Below are positions 8,332-17,047 of a stretch of 64,000 nt of DNA, in pieces. The stretch comes from Bacteroidota bacterium (GTDB lineage Bacteria > Bacteroidota > Bacteroidia > AKYH767-A > OLB10): contig JADKFA010000008.1 of assembly GCA_016717725.1 (NCBI GenBank), positions 119,685 to 183,684 of the forward strand, written 5' to 3'. The position numbers were made by a program, and so were the translations under genes. The notes beneath the pieces are model-generated. The model did no database searches. It saw only the letters and a list, made by a program, of their open reading frames with translations, and was not told the origin of the DNA. Within the stretch, counting starts at the first letter, position 1. Each line of letters begins with the position of its first letter.

Positions 8332-8450
8332 AACAATGTAACTATCTTACCGATGTATTTAGTACAATAAACATCAGAACAATAGAATCCCATTCATTTC
8401 AAATGATGAAGAGAACATGACATCAAATTTTTTAATTAATCAATTGGCAG

Positions 8451-8458
8451 TATATTTG
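8451..8458 (+). promoter_or_regulatory. -7 box of the DUF4197 gene
   Basis: TATATTTG, 28 bases before the preferred ATG at 8487 but only 4 bases before an in-frame GTG at 8463. The box therefore does not decide between a leadered and a leaderless start. Confidence 0.55.
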
Positions 8459-8486
8459 AATCGTGGCGACAAAAAAAATTATACTT

Positions 8487-9212
8487 ATGAAAAAAATACT
8501 CCTGCTCCTTTTTCTAATCTCGAGCGCCTCCTGCAAAAGCCAAATTAATGTCAACAACGTACTTAATTCGGTAAACAATGCTGTAAATGGTAATTTAGGA
8601 AATGGTCTTTCCAACGCTGACATCACAGCAGGACTCAAAGAAGCATTAAACGTAGGTACCAAAAATGCAAGTTCACAAGTTTCTCGGGTAGATGGATTTT
8701 ATAAAAATAATTTGATTCGCATTCCATTTCCCAGTGATGCCCGCGACATGAAAACCACGCTCGAAAGAATGGGGATGAAAAAGCAAGTCGCCAGCTTTGA
8801 AAAACAATTGAACAGAGCCGCTGAAGATGCAGCAAAAAAAGCAGCTCCCATTTTTATAGCTGCCATCACCTCCATGACCATCAACGATGGACTTACCATT
8901 TTAAAAGGAAAAGACGACGAAGCTACCCAATATTTACGCAGAGCAACCACGGCTCAACTTGTAAAAGAATTCAGACCCATCATTGCAGCGTCAATGAAAA
9001 AAGTTAATGTAACGAAGTATTGGAATCCACTTTTTAGCACATACAATAAAGTTCCACTCGTGAAAAAAGTAAATCCCAATTTAGATGATTTTGTCACGCA
9101 AAAAGCTATTGAAGGATTGTTCATCATGGTTGCTGGAGAAGAATTGAAAATCAGAAAAGATCCGGAAGCGAGAATTACTGAAATTTTGAAAAAGGTTTTT
9201 GGCGGCGGTTGA
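8487..9212 (+). CDS. DUF4197 domain-containing secreted protein or lipoprotein
   Basis: The 241-residue protein starts MKKILLLLFLISSASCKSQ, a signal peptide with a plausible relaxed lipobox (SAS-C). The rest matches the DUF4197 family: GLKEALNVGTKNA, a helical region with RAAEDAAKKAAPIF, and VTKYWNPLFSTYNKVP near the C-terminus. DUF4197 proteins are widespread in Bacteroidota and Proteobacteria and have no settled function. It is transcribed divergently from cinA. An in-frame GTG at 8463 would add eight residues and lies 4 bases after the TATATTTG box. Confidence 0.88.
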   Translation: MKKILLLLFLISSASCKSQINVNNVLNSVNNAVNGNLGNGLSNADITAGLKEALNVGTKNASSQVSRVDGFYKNNLIRIPFPSDARDMKTTLERMGMKKQVASFEKQLNRAAEDAAKKAAPIFIAAITSMTINDGLTILKGKDDEATQYLRRATTAQLVKEFRPIIAASMKKVNVTKYWNPLFSTYNKVPLVKKVNPNLDDFVTQKAIEGLFIMVAGEELKIRKDPEARITEILKKVFGGG

Positions 9213-9250
9213 TAATTTGAAAATGGTTTAATTTGAAGATTTGAAAATGG
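9212..9250. repeat. 39-bp post-stop repeat, copy 3 (diverged)
   Basis: Directly after the DUF4197 TGA stop lies a sequence matching the reverse complement of the 3690-3728 repeat with about three mismatches. Relative to gene direction it has the same orientation as the other two copies. Confidence 0.85.
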
Positions 9251-9360
9251 AAGATTTGGATTTGCATTGTGATTAAAATTGACTAAAAATTAAATCATTA
9301 AAAATCATAATCATCATAATAAATCAGTGTGCCATCAAAGCATAGATAAAAGCGAGAATT

Positions 9361-10917
9361 TTACTCTTCCCCAATCCACAAAAACACATCGGCTTTTGTT
9401 AGTGGTTGTAGGTGACCTTTCCATTTAAAATCTTTAAGTCGCATTTGAGCGGGATCGGTTTCTTTGACTGGAAAAAGGGTGGCGTCGGCTTTATTGATGA
9501 GTGAAATTTTACTGACTTTATTTTCTTTGATGCGAATAAGCATATTACTACAATCGGCTTGGTTTACGCCTGTAATTTGTTGCTTTTTGTTGCGGATGTA
9601 ATAAATGGATTGTCCATTCCCCGTCACATCGATGGAGCTTAATTTACTGTCCACAAAATATCCAATCATTTCCCGTCCTTTAATTTGATTGTAACGCAAG
9701 GAATCTTCGATGCCTGCAATAAATGAATTCGAATATAAATTCATTCTCTTGATTTCATTCCCTACTAACAACAAAGAAATTTTATCGGCCGTAAGTTGAT
9801 TGTTACTGCTCCACAAAATAGGATTCGTATAAAACCAAATCGTTGAGTCAACAGAACTATAAACTAATGAATCACATTGTCCTTGCAAATCGGATTTAAA
9901 AATGCGAACATGATGGTAGGCGAAGTATGTTTTTTGCTCCGTAGCGGTATCTTGCTTTGCATATAGCGTATCAGCATGCAAGTAAAGCGAGTCCACTTCA
10001 AAAGCTTTTGTGAGCAAACCATTTCCAGTCACAAAAGAGATGCCTGTGATTTCATTAAGCCAAGCATAATCGCCGCTAATGATTATTTTTTGGTTGGTAT
10101 CGACAAGCTGGACATTATTATAAGCGATTCCAATTTTTTCAATACGATCATACAGTATGCTATCTCCACTCAATCTATTTTCCTTCGATTCAATATATGC
10201 ATTTTTACTGAATCTGGATTTTTCGGTTTTAGTATTATACCATCCATTCTCACAATAAATATGAGCGCTATCGGTTCCTGTACTGTATATATGCGAGGGA
10301 CCAAAGAAATAAGTTGTAGAAGATGGTGTATGATATTTTAACGTATCGCTAAACATTTTGTATTTAGGATTAGTAAGCACAACGCTGTCTTTAAAAAACA
10401 CCATTCGATCTTTCGAATAATAATATCCTTTTTTACTAGTGAGCACATTGTCTTTATCAACAACCTTCCCTCCTACTTGATAGTTGCCAATATCGTTTTC
10501 AATATCATATTGCATAGCGGTGGTGGTCAAATCCATCTTTCCATCCGTCATACGAACAACTTTTCCAGAAATATCAGCATACTTACTATTCCCATCATAA
10601 TGTACAAAGTCGCCATACAATTTCGCACTTGGACCTTCGATACGAATCGTACCATAGGCATCAATACTATTCGTACTCTCATAAAACAAAGCACTGTCGC
10701 AATACATAAATGTACTTTCTTGCTTGAAGATAACATCACCTACTAGTCGGCGCACTTCGATGCCATTTATTTTTACTCCTTCTAAACTACCTGCTTGAAC
10801 AATTTCAATTTGCTTTGATTGTTGTGCAACTGATGGATTACTATTCCATCCAAAAACCAATAAAAACAAAAATAGTTTGCCGTTAAATTTTCGATGCAGC
10901 AAATTATTTTTTTTCAT
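9361..10917 (-). CDS. OstA-like protein (LPS-transport beta-jellyroll)
   Basis: A signal peptide (LFLFLLVFGWNSNPSVAQQ) is followed by repeated short beta-strands of the OstA/LptA type: GDVIFKQESTFMYCDSALFYE, AYGTIRIEGPSAKLYGDFVHYDG, DRMVFFKDSVVLTN. The family is placed in outer-membrane LPS assembly by similarity to LptA and the LptD N-domain; here that is inferred. I used the ATG at 10917 (518 residues) rather than a TTG at 10941. It is a longer OstA_2-type protein as found in Bacteroidota and lies downstream of purA on the same strand. Confidence 0.85.
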   Translation of the reverse strand: MKKNNLLHRKFNGKLFLFLLVFGWNSNPSVAQQSKQIEIVQAGSLEGVKINGIEVRRLVGDVIFKQESTFMYCDSALFYESTNSIDAYGTIRIEGPSAKLYGDFVHYDGNSKYADISGKVVRMTDGKMDLTTTAMQYDIENDIGNYQVGGKVVDKDNVLTSKKGYYYSKDRMVFFKDSVVLTNPKYKMFSDTLKYHTPSSTTYFFGPSHIYSTGTDSAHIYCENGWYNTKTEKSRFSKNAYIESKENRLSGDSILYDRIEKIGIAYNNVQLVDTNQKIIISGDYAWLNEITGISFVTGNGLLTKAFEVDSLYLHADTLYAKQDTATEQKTYFAYHHVRIFKSDLQGQCDSLVYSSVDSTIWFYTNPILWSSNNQLTADKISLLLVGNEIKRMNLYSNSFIAGIEDSLRYNQIKGREMIGYFVDSKLSSIDVTGNGQSIYYIRNKKQQITGVNQADCSNMLIRIKENKVSKISLINKADATLFPVKETDPAQMRLKDFKWKGHLQPLTKADVFLWIGEE

Positions 10918-11017
10918 GATGTCAAGAGAATTATTCAACAAGGGAAGTGTATTCTATTTAGGATGACTCAAAATTTAGAGATGAAATAGCACTCATCAAT
11001 TGAATCCATCCATCTCA

Positions 11018-11041
11018 TCGAGAAGCCTCGCGACCAACATT
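11018..11041. repeat. GTCGCGAGGCTTC palindromic dispersed repeat, copy
   Basis: Between the OstA-like gene and purA lies a segment whose reverse complement reads ATGTTGGTCGCGAGGCTTC followed by TCGAT. The same core occurs twice at 15635-15715. Confidence 0.7.
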
Positions 11042-11051
11042 TGTTTACTAA

Positions 11052-12332
11052 TTAAAAAGCAACTTCTTTACGCATCAACGTTTGCTTACGATCTGGGCCA
11101 ACAGAAATAATGGTGATTGGAAGTCCTGTAGCTTGCTCTATATAATCCACATACTGCATCAACGCAGCAGGGAGTTGATCGAAATCACTCACTTTCATCA
11201 AGTCTTCTTTCCATCCTGGAAGTTCATCATAGATTGGATCAATCTTTTCGTTGACTACATCATACGGAACATGTTCGATCTTTTTCCCTTTGTACATATA
11301 GTGTGTACAAACTTTAATAGTATCAAATCCACTCAAAACATCCGACTTCATCATGATCAATTGCGTAACACCATTTAACATGATGGCATACTTTAACGCT
11401 GGCAAATCCAACCATCCACAACGACGTGGACGACCCGTAGTAGAACCAAATTCATTACCGTTCTTACGCAATGTTTCACCAGTAGAATCTTCCAATTCCG
11501 TTGGAAAAGGTCCGCTACCCACACGTGTACAATATGCTTTAAAGATTCCGTACACCTCACCAATTTTACCGGGAGCTAATCCCAGACCAATACATGTTCC
11601 AGCAGTAACTGTATGCGAAGAAGTAACAAAAGGGTATGAACCAAAATCAATATCCAACAATGAACCTTGAGCACCTTCTGCTAAGATGGCTTTATTATTT
11701 GCCAAATAACTATTGAGTACATATTCACTATCGATCAATGTTAATTGTTTGATAGCTTCCACCCCTTCAAAAAATGCAGGCTCCAATTCACTTAAATTAT
11801 ATTCATAATTATAATGACCTAACAATTCCTTGTGCTTAGCCACCAAAGTTGCATACAAAGATTTAAAATCGGCATGTTCCAAATCACCAATACGCAAACC
11901 GTTTCTTCCGGTTTTATCCATGTAAGTAGGACCAATTCCTTTTAATGTAGATCCGATTTTTGCTGTACCTTTTGATGCTTCAGAAGCAGCATCGAGCAAA
12001 CGATGCGTTGGTAGAATTAGATGAGCCTTACGAGAGATGAATAAATTCTTCTTTACATCCACTCCTAAATTCAGCAAAGCATCAATTTCTTTTTTAAAAA
12101 CAACAGGATCAATCACCACACCATTGCCAATCACATTCGCTTTGGTAGAATGAAATATTCCTGATGGAATAGTGTGCAATACATGTTTTATTCCTTCGAA
12201 TTCCAAGGTATGACCAGCATTGGGTCCACCCTGAAATCGTGCAATAACATCATAACGTGGAGTGAGCACATCCACAACTTTTCCCTTACCCTCGTCGCCC
12301 CATTGTAGGCCTAGCAATACATCCGCTTTCAT
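11052..12332 (-). CDS. purA: Adenylosuccinate synthetase
   Basis: GTP-dependent synthesis of adenylosuccinate from IMP and aspartate, first step of the AMP branch. The start at ATG 12332 gives 426 residues beginning MKADVLLGLQWGDEGKGK, the family's GTP/IMP loop; the longer frame adds 14 unrelated residues. Further motifs are GGPNAGHT, GIGPTYMDKTGRNGLR, EGAQGSLLDIDFGSYPFVTSS and the C-terminal SVGPDRKQT. It is preceded by the STAS gene with a 58-base gap, so it may be part of a rel-fur-STAS-purA transcript. Confidence 0.97.
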   Translation of the reverse strand: MKADVLLGLQWGDEGKGKVVDVLTPRYDVIARFQGGPNAGHTLEFEGIKHVLHTIPSGIFHSTKANVIGNGVVIDPVVFKKEIDALLNLGVDVKKNLFISRKAHLILPTHRLLDAASEASKGTAKIGSTLKGIGPTYMDKTGRNGLRIGDLEHADFKSLYATLVAKHKELLGHYNYEYNLSELEPAFFEGVEAIKQLTLIDSEYVLNSYLANNKAILAEGAQGSLLDIDFGSYPFVTSSHTVTAGTCIGLGLAPGKIGEVYGIFKAYCTRVGSGPFPTELEDSTGETLRKNGNEFGSTTGRPRRCGWLDLPALKYAIMLNGVTQLIMMKSDVLSGFDTIKVCTHYMYKGKKIEHVPYDVVNEKIDPIYDELPGWKEDLMKVSDFDQLPAALMQYVDYIEQATGLPITIISVGPDRKQTLMRKEVAF

Positions 12333-12390
12333 AGTACTAAAAATAAAAGGTGTTAACTTCAACGAGAAGCACACCTACGATTATTAAATT

Positions 12391-12738
12391 TTAATTATTC
12401 AATGCTTTCACTGCCAACTCTTCATTGTCGACAACAGAGAACACATTTATCAACTTAGTTATTATCAAAAGTGTTTTAATTTTTTCAGGAACCGTGCAGA
12501 TCACAGCTTCTCCTCCCGACTTACGAGCTTTCGCCAAAATACCTAGCAACACATTTAGACCTGTGCTGTTCATGTATTTGAAATCGGAAAGATTAATTAT
12601 GAAATTCGATCCATCTTTTTCGGAGATATGATTTATATCCTCCATTAATTCATTTGCTTGATTCTTTTCAATCAGATTACCTTTCAGGCTGATGAGCGAG
12701 TAGGATTCTTTGTCAGTGATTTTATATTCGAAGTCCAT
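12391..12738 (-). CDS. STAS-domain anti-sigma factor antagonist
   Basis: A 115-residue single STAS domain of the SpoIIAA/RsbV type. The conserved loop reads SDFKYMNSTGLNVLLGIL, with the Ser of NSTGL as the expected phosphorylation site for an anti-sigma kinase. No partner kinase is seen in the window. It lies between fur and purA, 18 bases downstream of the fur stop. A partner-switching role is inferred from the family. Confidence 0.85.
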   Translation of the reverse strand: MDFEYKITDKESYSLISLKGNLIEKNQANELMEDINHISEKDGSNFIINLSDFKYMNSTGLNVLLGILAKARKSGGEAVICTVPEKIKTLLIITKLINVFSVVDNEELAVKALNN

Positions 12739-12756
12739 ATTATGTTTTATTAAAAA

Positions 12757-13275
12757 TCAGGTCAAAGTTACCTGTTTTTTCTTTGTTTGATGCTCACATT
12801 TCTTATTCTCCAAAAGCTTTCTACACTTACCAAACAGATTTAAACTATGGTGAGTCACTTGAAAATCAAGGATATCCCCCATCATCGTCTGAATTTGTTG
12901 AATACGTGGGTCACAAAACTCTAAAACTTTATCGCAATCGAGGCAGATGAGATGGTCGTGCTGCTTGTAGGTGTACGACTTTTCGAAGAGCGCAAGGTTT
13001 TTTCCAAACTGGTGTTTTGTAACTAAATCACAAACTAAAAGATGATCGATTGTATTGTACAACGTAGCACGACTCACCACAAATTTTTTAGCTTTCATCT
13101 GCAAGAAAAGAGAATCAATATCGAAATGTTCATCCATCGAATAAATTTCGCGCAAAATCGTAAAGCGTTCTGGAGTTTTTCTTAATCCTTCGCGCTCTAG
13201 GTAATCAGTAAATACTTTTTGCACTTTCGCAAAAATTTCATCTTGAGCGGATATGGCTTTGGTTGATTTACTCAT
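12757..13275 (-). CDS. Fur family transcriptional regulator
   Basis: A 172-residue ferric-uptake-regulator family protein: N-terminal winged helix (GLRKTPERFTILREIY, SRATLYNTIDHL) followed by a dimerisation domain with the HDHLICLDCDKVLEF metal motif. The usual second CxxC is replaced by C...C spacing in LFGKCRKLLENKKCEH. Metal specificity (Fe, Zn or peroxide sensing) cannot be told from sequence. Its ATG overlaps the rel stop by 4 bases, indicating translational coupling with the stringent-response enzyme. Confidence 0.9.
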   Translation of the reverse strand: MSKSTKAISAQDEIFAKVQKVFTDYLEREGLRKTPERFTILREIYSMDEHFDIDSLFLQMKAKKFVVSRATLYNTIDHLLVCDLVTKHQFGKNLALFEKSYTYKQHDHLICLDCDKVLEFCDPRIQQIQTMMGDILDFQVTHHSLNLFGKCRKLLENKKCEHQTKKKQVTLT

Positions 13276-15521
13276 TTTGTGGTATCAATTCGTGTTACCG
13301 CTAAAATTCCAGGAACTTTAGCTAATTTTTTCATTAATGTTTTAAGATGTTCCGTATCGTGAACAAAAAGCATGATGATACCTTCAAATAATCCGTCGGT
13401 ACTTTCAATATTGATAGATCGCATATTGATATTTAACTCGGAGGAGATAACCTTCGAAATATTGCTCACTACACCTCTATCGTCCATTCCAGTGATTTTA
13501 ATTCCCACCAAGAAGGCAATTTGTTGCTGACCGAACCAGCGAGCTTTTACTATGCGATAGGCATAATTCGACATCAGCTGAATGGCGTTTGGACAATTGG
13601 TACGATGAATTTTTATTCCTTCATTGATGGTAATAAATCCAAACACTTCATCACCCGGAATGGGGTTACAACAGGGAGATAACTTATAATCTATTTTATC
13701 GATTCCCTCTCCGATCACAAGCATATCGCTATTTCCACGAATGCCACGTACTAAATCATCAAACTTTTGTTTGTCTGTTTGCTCGGGTATTTTAGTGGTG
13801 GATGGCTCCTTTTTCTCAAAGAAGTCACGAAGGTTCTTCAAATCGATTGCTCCAAGACCAATGCGGTGATAGAAATCGGTAAGATTGGAAACTTTATAAA
13901 AAATCAAAAGCTCATTTACATTATAAGGCTTACTGTGCATCTTCAAACTCTTCATCTTTCGCTCGAAAATTTCTTTTCCATCTTCGGCCAATTTTCTTCG
14001 CTCTTCCTTTAACGAAGCTTTGATTTTAGACTTTGCTTTTGCCGTAACTACATTCGCCAACCAATCCTCTTTAGGATGTTGCTTCGACGATGTTAAAATT
14101 TCAATTTGATCACCACTGTTTAGTTTGTAACTCAGTGGAACAAGTCGGTGATTAATTTTTGCACCAATGCATTTTTCACCAATATCGGAATGAATTTCAA
14201 ATGCAAAATCGAGAGCGGTACTTCCTACTGGCAACGTTTTGATTTCACCTTTTGGGGTGAACACAAATATTTCATCAGCAAATAAATTCAATTTAAAATC
14301 ATCAATGAAATCCAACGCATTCGACTCTGGACTTTCGAGTAATTCACGTATGCGAGAGATCCATTCATCTAACGCACTCTCCGTTGTTTTCTCTTTATAT
14401 TTCCAATGCGCTGCATATCCTTTCTCTGCAATTTCATCCATGCGTCGAGTACGAATTTGTACTTCCACCCATTTTCCTTCCTTGCTCATCACGGTGGTAT
14501 GCAAACTTTCATAACCATTCGCTTTCGGCGTACTAATCCAATCACGAAGACGATCGGGATTAGGTGTATAATGATCGGTAACGATAGAATAAACTTTCCA
14601 GCTATCGGCTTTTTCAGTTTCAAGAGGAGAATCGATGATGATACGAATAGCAAACAAATCATACACTTCTTCAAAGCTCACCTCTTGCTTTTTCATCTTT
14701 GTCCAAATTGAATTGATGGACTTAGGTCGACCTTTAATCTCGTATTTGAATCCTTCTTTATCGAGTTCTGCCTTGATGGGTTTTGTAAAATCAAGAATAA
14801 ATTTTTCTCTTTCCTTTTTACTCTCCTGCAATTTGAGGGCAATCGATTTAAAAACTTCCGGCTCCATATATTTAAGAGCGAGATCATCTAATTCTGTTTT
14901 GATGGAGTAAAGTCCGAGACGATGCGCCAATGGTGCGTAAAGATAAGCAGTCTCTGAGGCGATCTTTAACTGTTTATCTTTCGGCATAGAACCCAACGTT
15001 CTCATGTTATGCAAACGATCTGCAATCTTAATTAAGATTACACGCACATCGTCACTCAACGTGAGCAACATTTTTCTAAAATTCTCTGCTTGAAGTGAAG
15101 ATGTATGATCGAATACCCCTGAAATTTTGGTTAATCCATCAACGATACCTGCGACCTTCTTATCAAAAAGTTTTTCAATATCCTCTAAAGAATATTGAGT
15201 ATCTTCCACAACATCGTGTAGTAACGCACAAACAATCGATACACCGCCCAATCCAATTTCCTCAGCAACAATCATGGCAACCGCAATGGGATGAAAAATA
15301 TACGGCTCTCCGCTTTTTCGGCGCATGTCTTTATGCGCTTCGAGTGCTAAATCAAAAGCTTTTCGAATCAACTTCCGATCACCCTTATCCATGTTCGCTT
15401 TACAAGCACGTAAAATCGCTCGATAGCGTTTAAGAATTTCTTTCTTTTCGGCTTCGGGGTCAAGTACTATAGGCTCTTCGCTGGTATCGGCTTTTAGGAG
15501 AGGTTGTTTCGGCTCTGACAT
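13272..15521 (-). CDS. Bifunctional (p)ppGpp synthetase/hydrolase (RelA/SpoT)
   Basis: Long Rel protein of 749 residues that makes and degrades the alarmone (p)ppGpp. The order is: HD hydrolase domain with H77 (FHPIAVA), H102-D103 (LLHDVVEDT) and IADRLHNMR; synthetase domain (GRPKSINSIWTKM, STPKANGYESLHTT); TGS domain (IFVFTPKGEIKTLPVGSTA); C-terminal helical region, a zinc-finger-like CCNPIPGDEVFGF ... HRTNCPN segment and an ACT domain. An intact HD motif means hydrolase activity is expected. A TACCTTCG box lies 5 bases upstream. Confidence 0.95.
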   Translation of the reverse strand: MSEPKQPLLKADTSEEPIVLDPEAEKKEILKRYRAILRACKANMDKGDRKLIRKAFDLALEAHKDMRRKSGEPYIFHPIAVAMIVAEEIGLGGVSIVCALLHDVVEDTQYSLEDIEKLFDKKVAGIVDGLTKISGVFDHTSSLQAENFRKMLLTLSDDVRVILIKIADRLHNMRTLGSMPKDKQLKIASETAYLYAPLAHRLGLYSIKTELDDLALKYMEPEVFKSIALKLQESKKEREKFILDFTKPIKAELDKEGFKYEIKGRPKSINSIWTKMKKQEVSFEEVYDLFAIRIIIDSPLETEKADSWKVYSIVTDHYTPNPDRLRDWISTPKANGYESLHTTVMSKEGKWVEVQIRTRRMDEIAEKGYAAHWKYKEKTTESALDEWISRIRELLESPESNALDFIDDFKLNLFADEIFVFTPKGEIKTLPVGSTALDFAFEIHSDIGEKCIGAKINHRLVPLSYKLNSGDQIEILTSSKQHPKEDWLANVVTAKAKSKIKASLKEERRKLAEDGKEIFERKMKSLKMHSKPYNVNELLIFYKVSNLTDFYHRIGLGAIDLKNLRDFFEKKEPSTTKIPEQTDKQKFDDLVRGIRGNSDMLVIGEGIDKIDYKLSPCCNPIPGDEVFGFITINEGIKIHRTNCPNAIQLMSNYAYRIVKARWFGQQQIAFLVGIKITGMDDRGVVSNISKVISSELNINMRSINIESTDGLFEGIIMLFVHDTEHLKTLMKKLAKVPGILAVTRIDTTK

Positions 15522-15526
15522 TCATG

Positions 15527-15558
15527 CGAAGGTACGAAAGACTACAATTTATTCCCAA
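15527..15558 (-). promoter_or_regulatory. Promoter of relA/spoT-fur
   Basis: TTG at 15558-15556, 21 bases, then TACCTTCG (15534-15527), a one-base variant of TAnnTTTG. The box ends 5 bases before the ATG. Confidence 0.5.
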
Positions 15559-15574
15559 CTCTTCGGAAAAATAG

Positions 15575-15805
15575 ATGTTGGTTGTTGGATGTTAGACTTT
15601 AGATGTTAGATGTTAGATGGATGCTAGAAGTTGGATGCTGGTCGCGAGGCTTCGCGATTGGCTGTTAGACTTTAGATGTTAGACATTGGATGTTGGTCGC
15701 GAGGCTACGCGACAACAGTTCTGCAGGAGATGTGTTGGATGTTATTACTAATCAAATCGCGAATCTTCGCAATCTAAATTCTAAAGTCTAAAATCTAACA
15801 TCTTA
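15575..15805. repeat. Intergenic block of TTAGATGTTAGA and TCGCGAGGCT repeats
   Basis: This rel-dnaN spacer holds two direct copies of a composite unit, roughly 15591-15657 and 15664-15711. Each has a GTTAGACTTTAGATGTTAGA stretch followed by TGGTCGCGAGGCTNCGCGA, a palindrome-like core. An inverted copy of the TTAGA part is at 15781-15802 and a degenerate TCGCGAATCTTCGC at about 15757-15770. It looks like a REP/MITE-type dispersed repeat, not a CRISPR. Confidence 0.8.
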
Positions 15806-15808
15806 CCT

Positions 15809-16930
15809 CTAGTTCACCATTACCGGCATCACCAACATCAGCAAATCCTCATTGGGATCCGACTCTGCTTTTGGAGAAGAAAGTAATCCAGCTCGGTTAG
15901 GAAGAGAAAGTTCTAACAACACATTACCAGAATCAATATTACTGAGCATATCCTGAATAAAACGAGCGTTGAAAGCGATTTCAATATCTTTTCCTTCGTA
16001 GCTGCAACTCAAACGCTCATCGGCATCGTTTCCATAATCCACGTCTTCAGCAGAAATTTCCACCTGGCTACCTGCAATGCGGAACTTTACTTGATGCGTT
16101 GTTTTGTTTGAGAAGATACTCACACGACGAATCGCATTTAAAAAACTCAAGCGATCTACTTCCATTTTATTTGGATTATCCAATGGAATTACGGCTTCAT
16201 AATTTGGATAACGACCATCAATCAATCGACAAATCAAACTTACATTATCGAAAGTGAAAAATGCATTGGCTTCATTATAATCAATTTTTACTTGAGTAGT
16301 TGTACCAACCAAAGAAGCTTTTAAAAGTGCTAAAGGTTTCTTAGGCATAATAAACGAACTCTCCTTTGCAGAACGAATATCATTACGACGATAACGCACT
16401 AAACGATGAGCATCCGTTGCAACAAAGATAGATCCGTCTTTACTAAACTGGCAAAATACGCCTGTCATCACTGGACGCAACTCATCGTTACCCGTAGCAA
16501 ATAAAGTATGATTGATTGCTGCTAACAAAACATCAGAAGGCATTTCAATTGTATTTGGCTTATCGATGACGGGCAACTTTGGAAAATCATCCCCATTCAA
16601 TCCACTTAACTTATACTTTCCTTTATCGGAACTAATTTCAATATGAAACGAGTCTTTTTGAATTTTGAAATTCAAGGGTTCTGCACCGAATGTTTTCAAT
16701 GTATCCAATAAAATTTTAGCAGGTATCGCTACTTTACCACTTTCCTTACTTTGCACGGAGATGATGGTAGTCATGGTAGTTTCCAAATCAGAAGCTGAAG
16801 CTTTCAGGCTATCTGGGCTTAATTCGAAAAGAAAATTTTCAAGGATAGGTAATGGAGTGCTGTTTTGAAGAGCTCCACTGATGAGCTGCAATTGCTTCAA
16901 TAAGGTATCAGCGTTTACAATAAATTTCAT
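15809..16930 (-). CDS. dnaN: DNA polymerase III beta subunit (sliding clamp)
   Basis: The 373-residue beta clamp tethers DNA polymerase III to DNA. Typical motifs include MKFIVNADTLLKQLQLISG, PILENFLFEL, FVATDAHRLVRYR, GRYPNYEAVIP and the C-terminal LLMLVMPVMVN, which resembles the family's conserved PM(R/V) ending near the binding pocket. It has its own promoter box (TATATTTG at 16974-16981). It follows the gldF-gldG-DUF4340 genes on the same strand, an association common in Flavobacteriia-like genomes; the gap to DUF4340 is 117 bases. Confidence 0.97.
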   Translation of the reverse strand: MKFIVNADTLLKQLQLISGALQNSTPLPILENFLFELSPDSLKASASDLETTMTTIISVQSKESGKVAIPAKILLDTLKTFGAEPLNFKIQKDSFHIEISSDKGKYKLSGLNGDDFPKLPVIDKPNTIEMPSDVLLAAINHTLFATGNDELRPVMTGVFCQFSKDGSIFVATDAHRLVRYRRNDIRSAKESSFIMPKKPLALLKASLVGTTTQVKIDYNEANAFFTFDNVSLICRLIDGRYPNYEAVIPLDNPNKMEVDRLSFLNAIRRVSIFSNKTTHQVKFRIAGSQVEISAEDVDYGNDADERLSCSYEGKDIEIAFNARFIQDMLSNIDSGNVLLELSLPNRAGLLSSPKAESDPNEDLLMLVMPVMVN

Positions 16931-16973
16931 AGGTAATATTCTATCTTAAACTCCTTTAACGCAAAGGAATGAG

Positions 16974-16981
16974 CAAATATA
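16974..16981 (-). promoter_or_regulatory. -7 box of dnaN
   Basis: TATATTTG on the minus strand, 43 bases upstream of the dnaN ATG. Confidence 0.6.
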
Positions 16982-17047
16982 GTTCATGCATGGGTTCTAC
17001 ATGGGTACTACACGTCGCACTTTATTAACAAAAAGTAAAAAAAATTG

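Noticed and set aside
8297..8393. Longer cinA start at 8393.
   Set aside because: The extra 32 residues are not family-like and lie upstream of a good -7 box at 8324-8331.
15575..15805. Repeat block considered as a CRISPR array.
   Set aside because: Units are unequal, spacers are not of constant length, copies occur inverted, and no cas gene is nearby.
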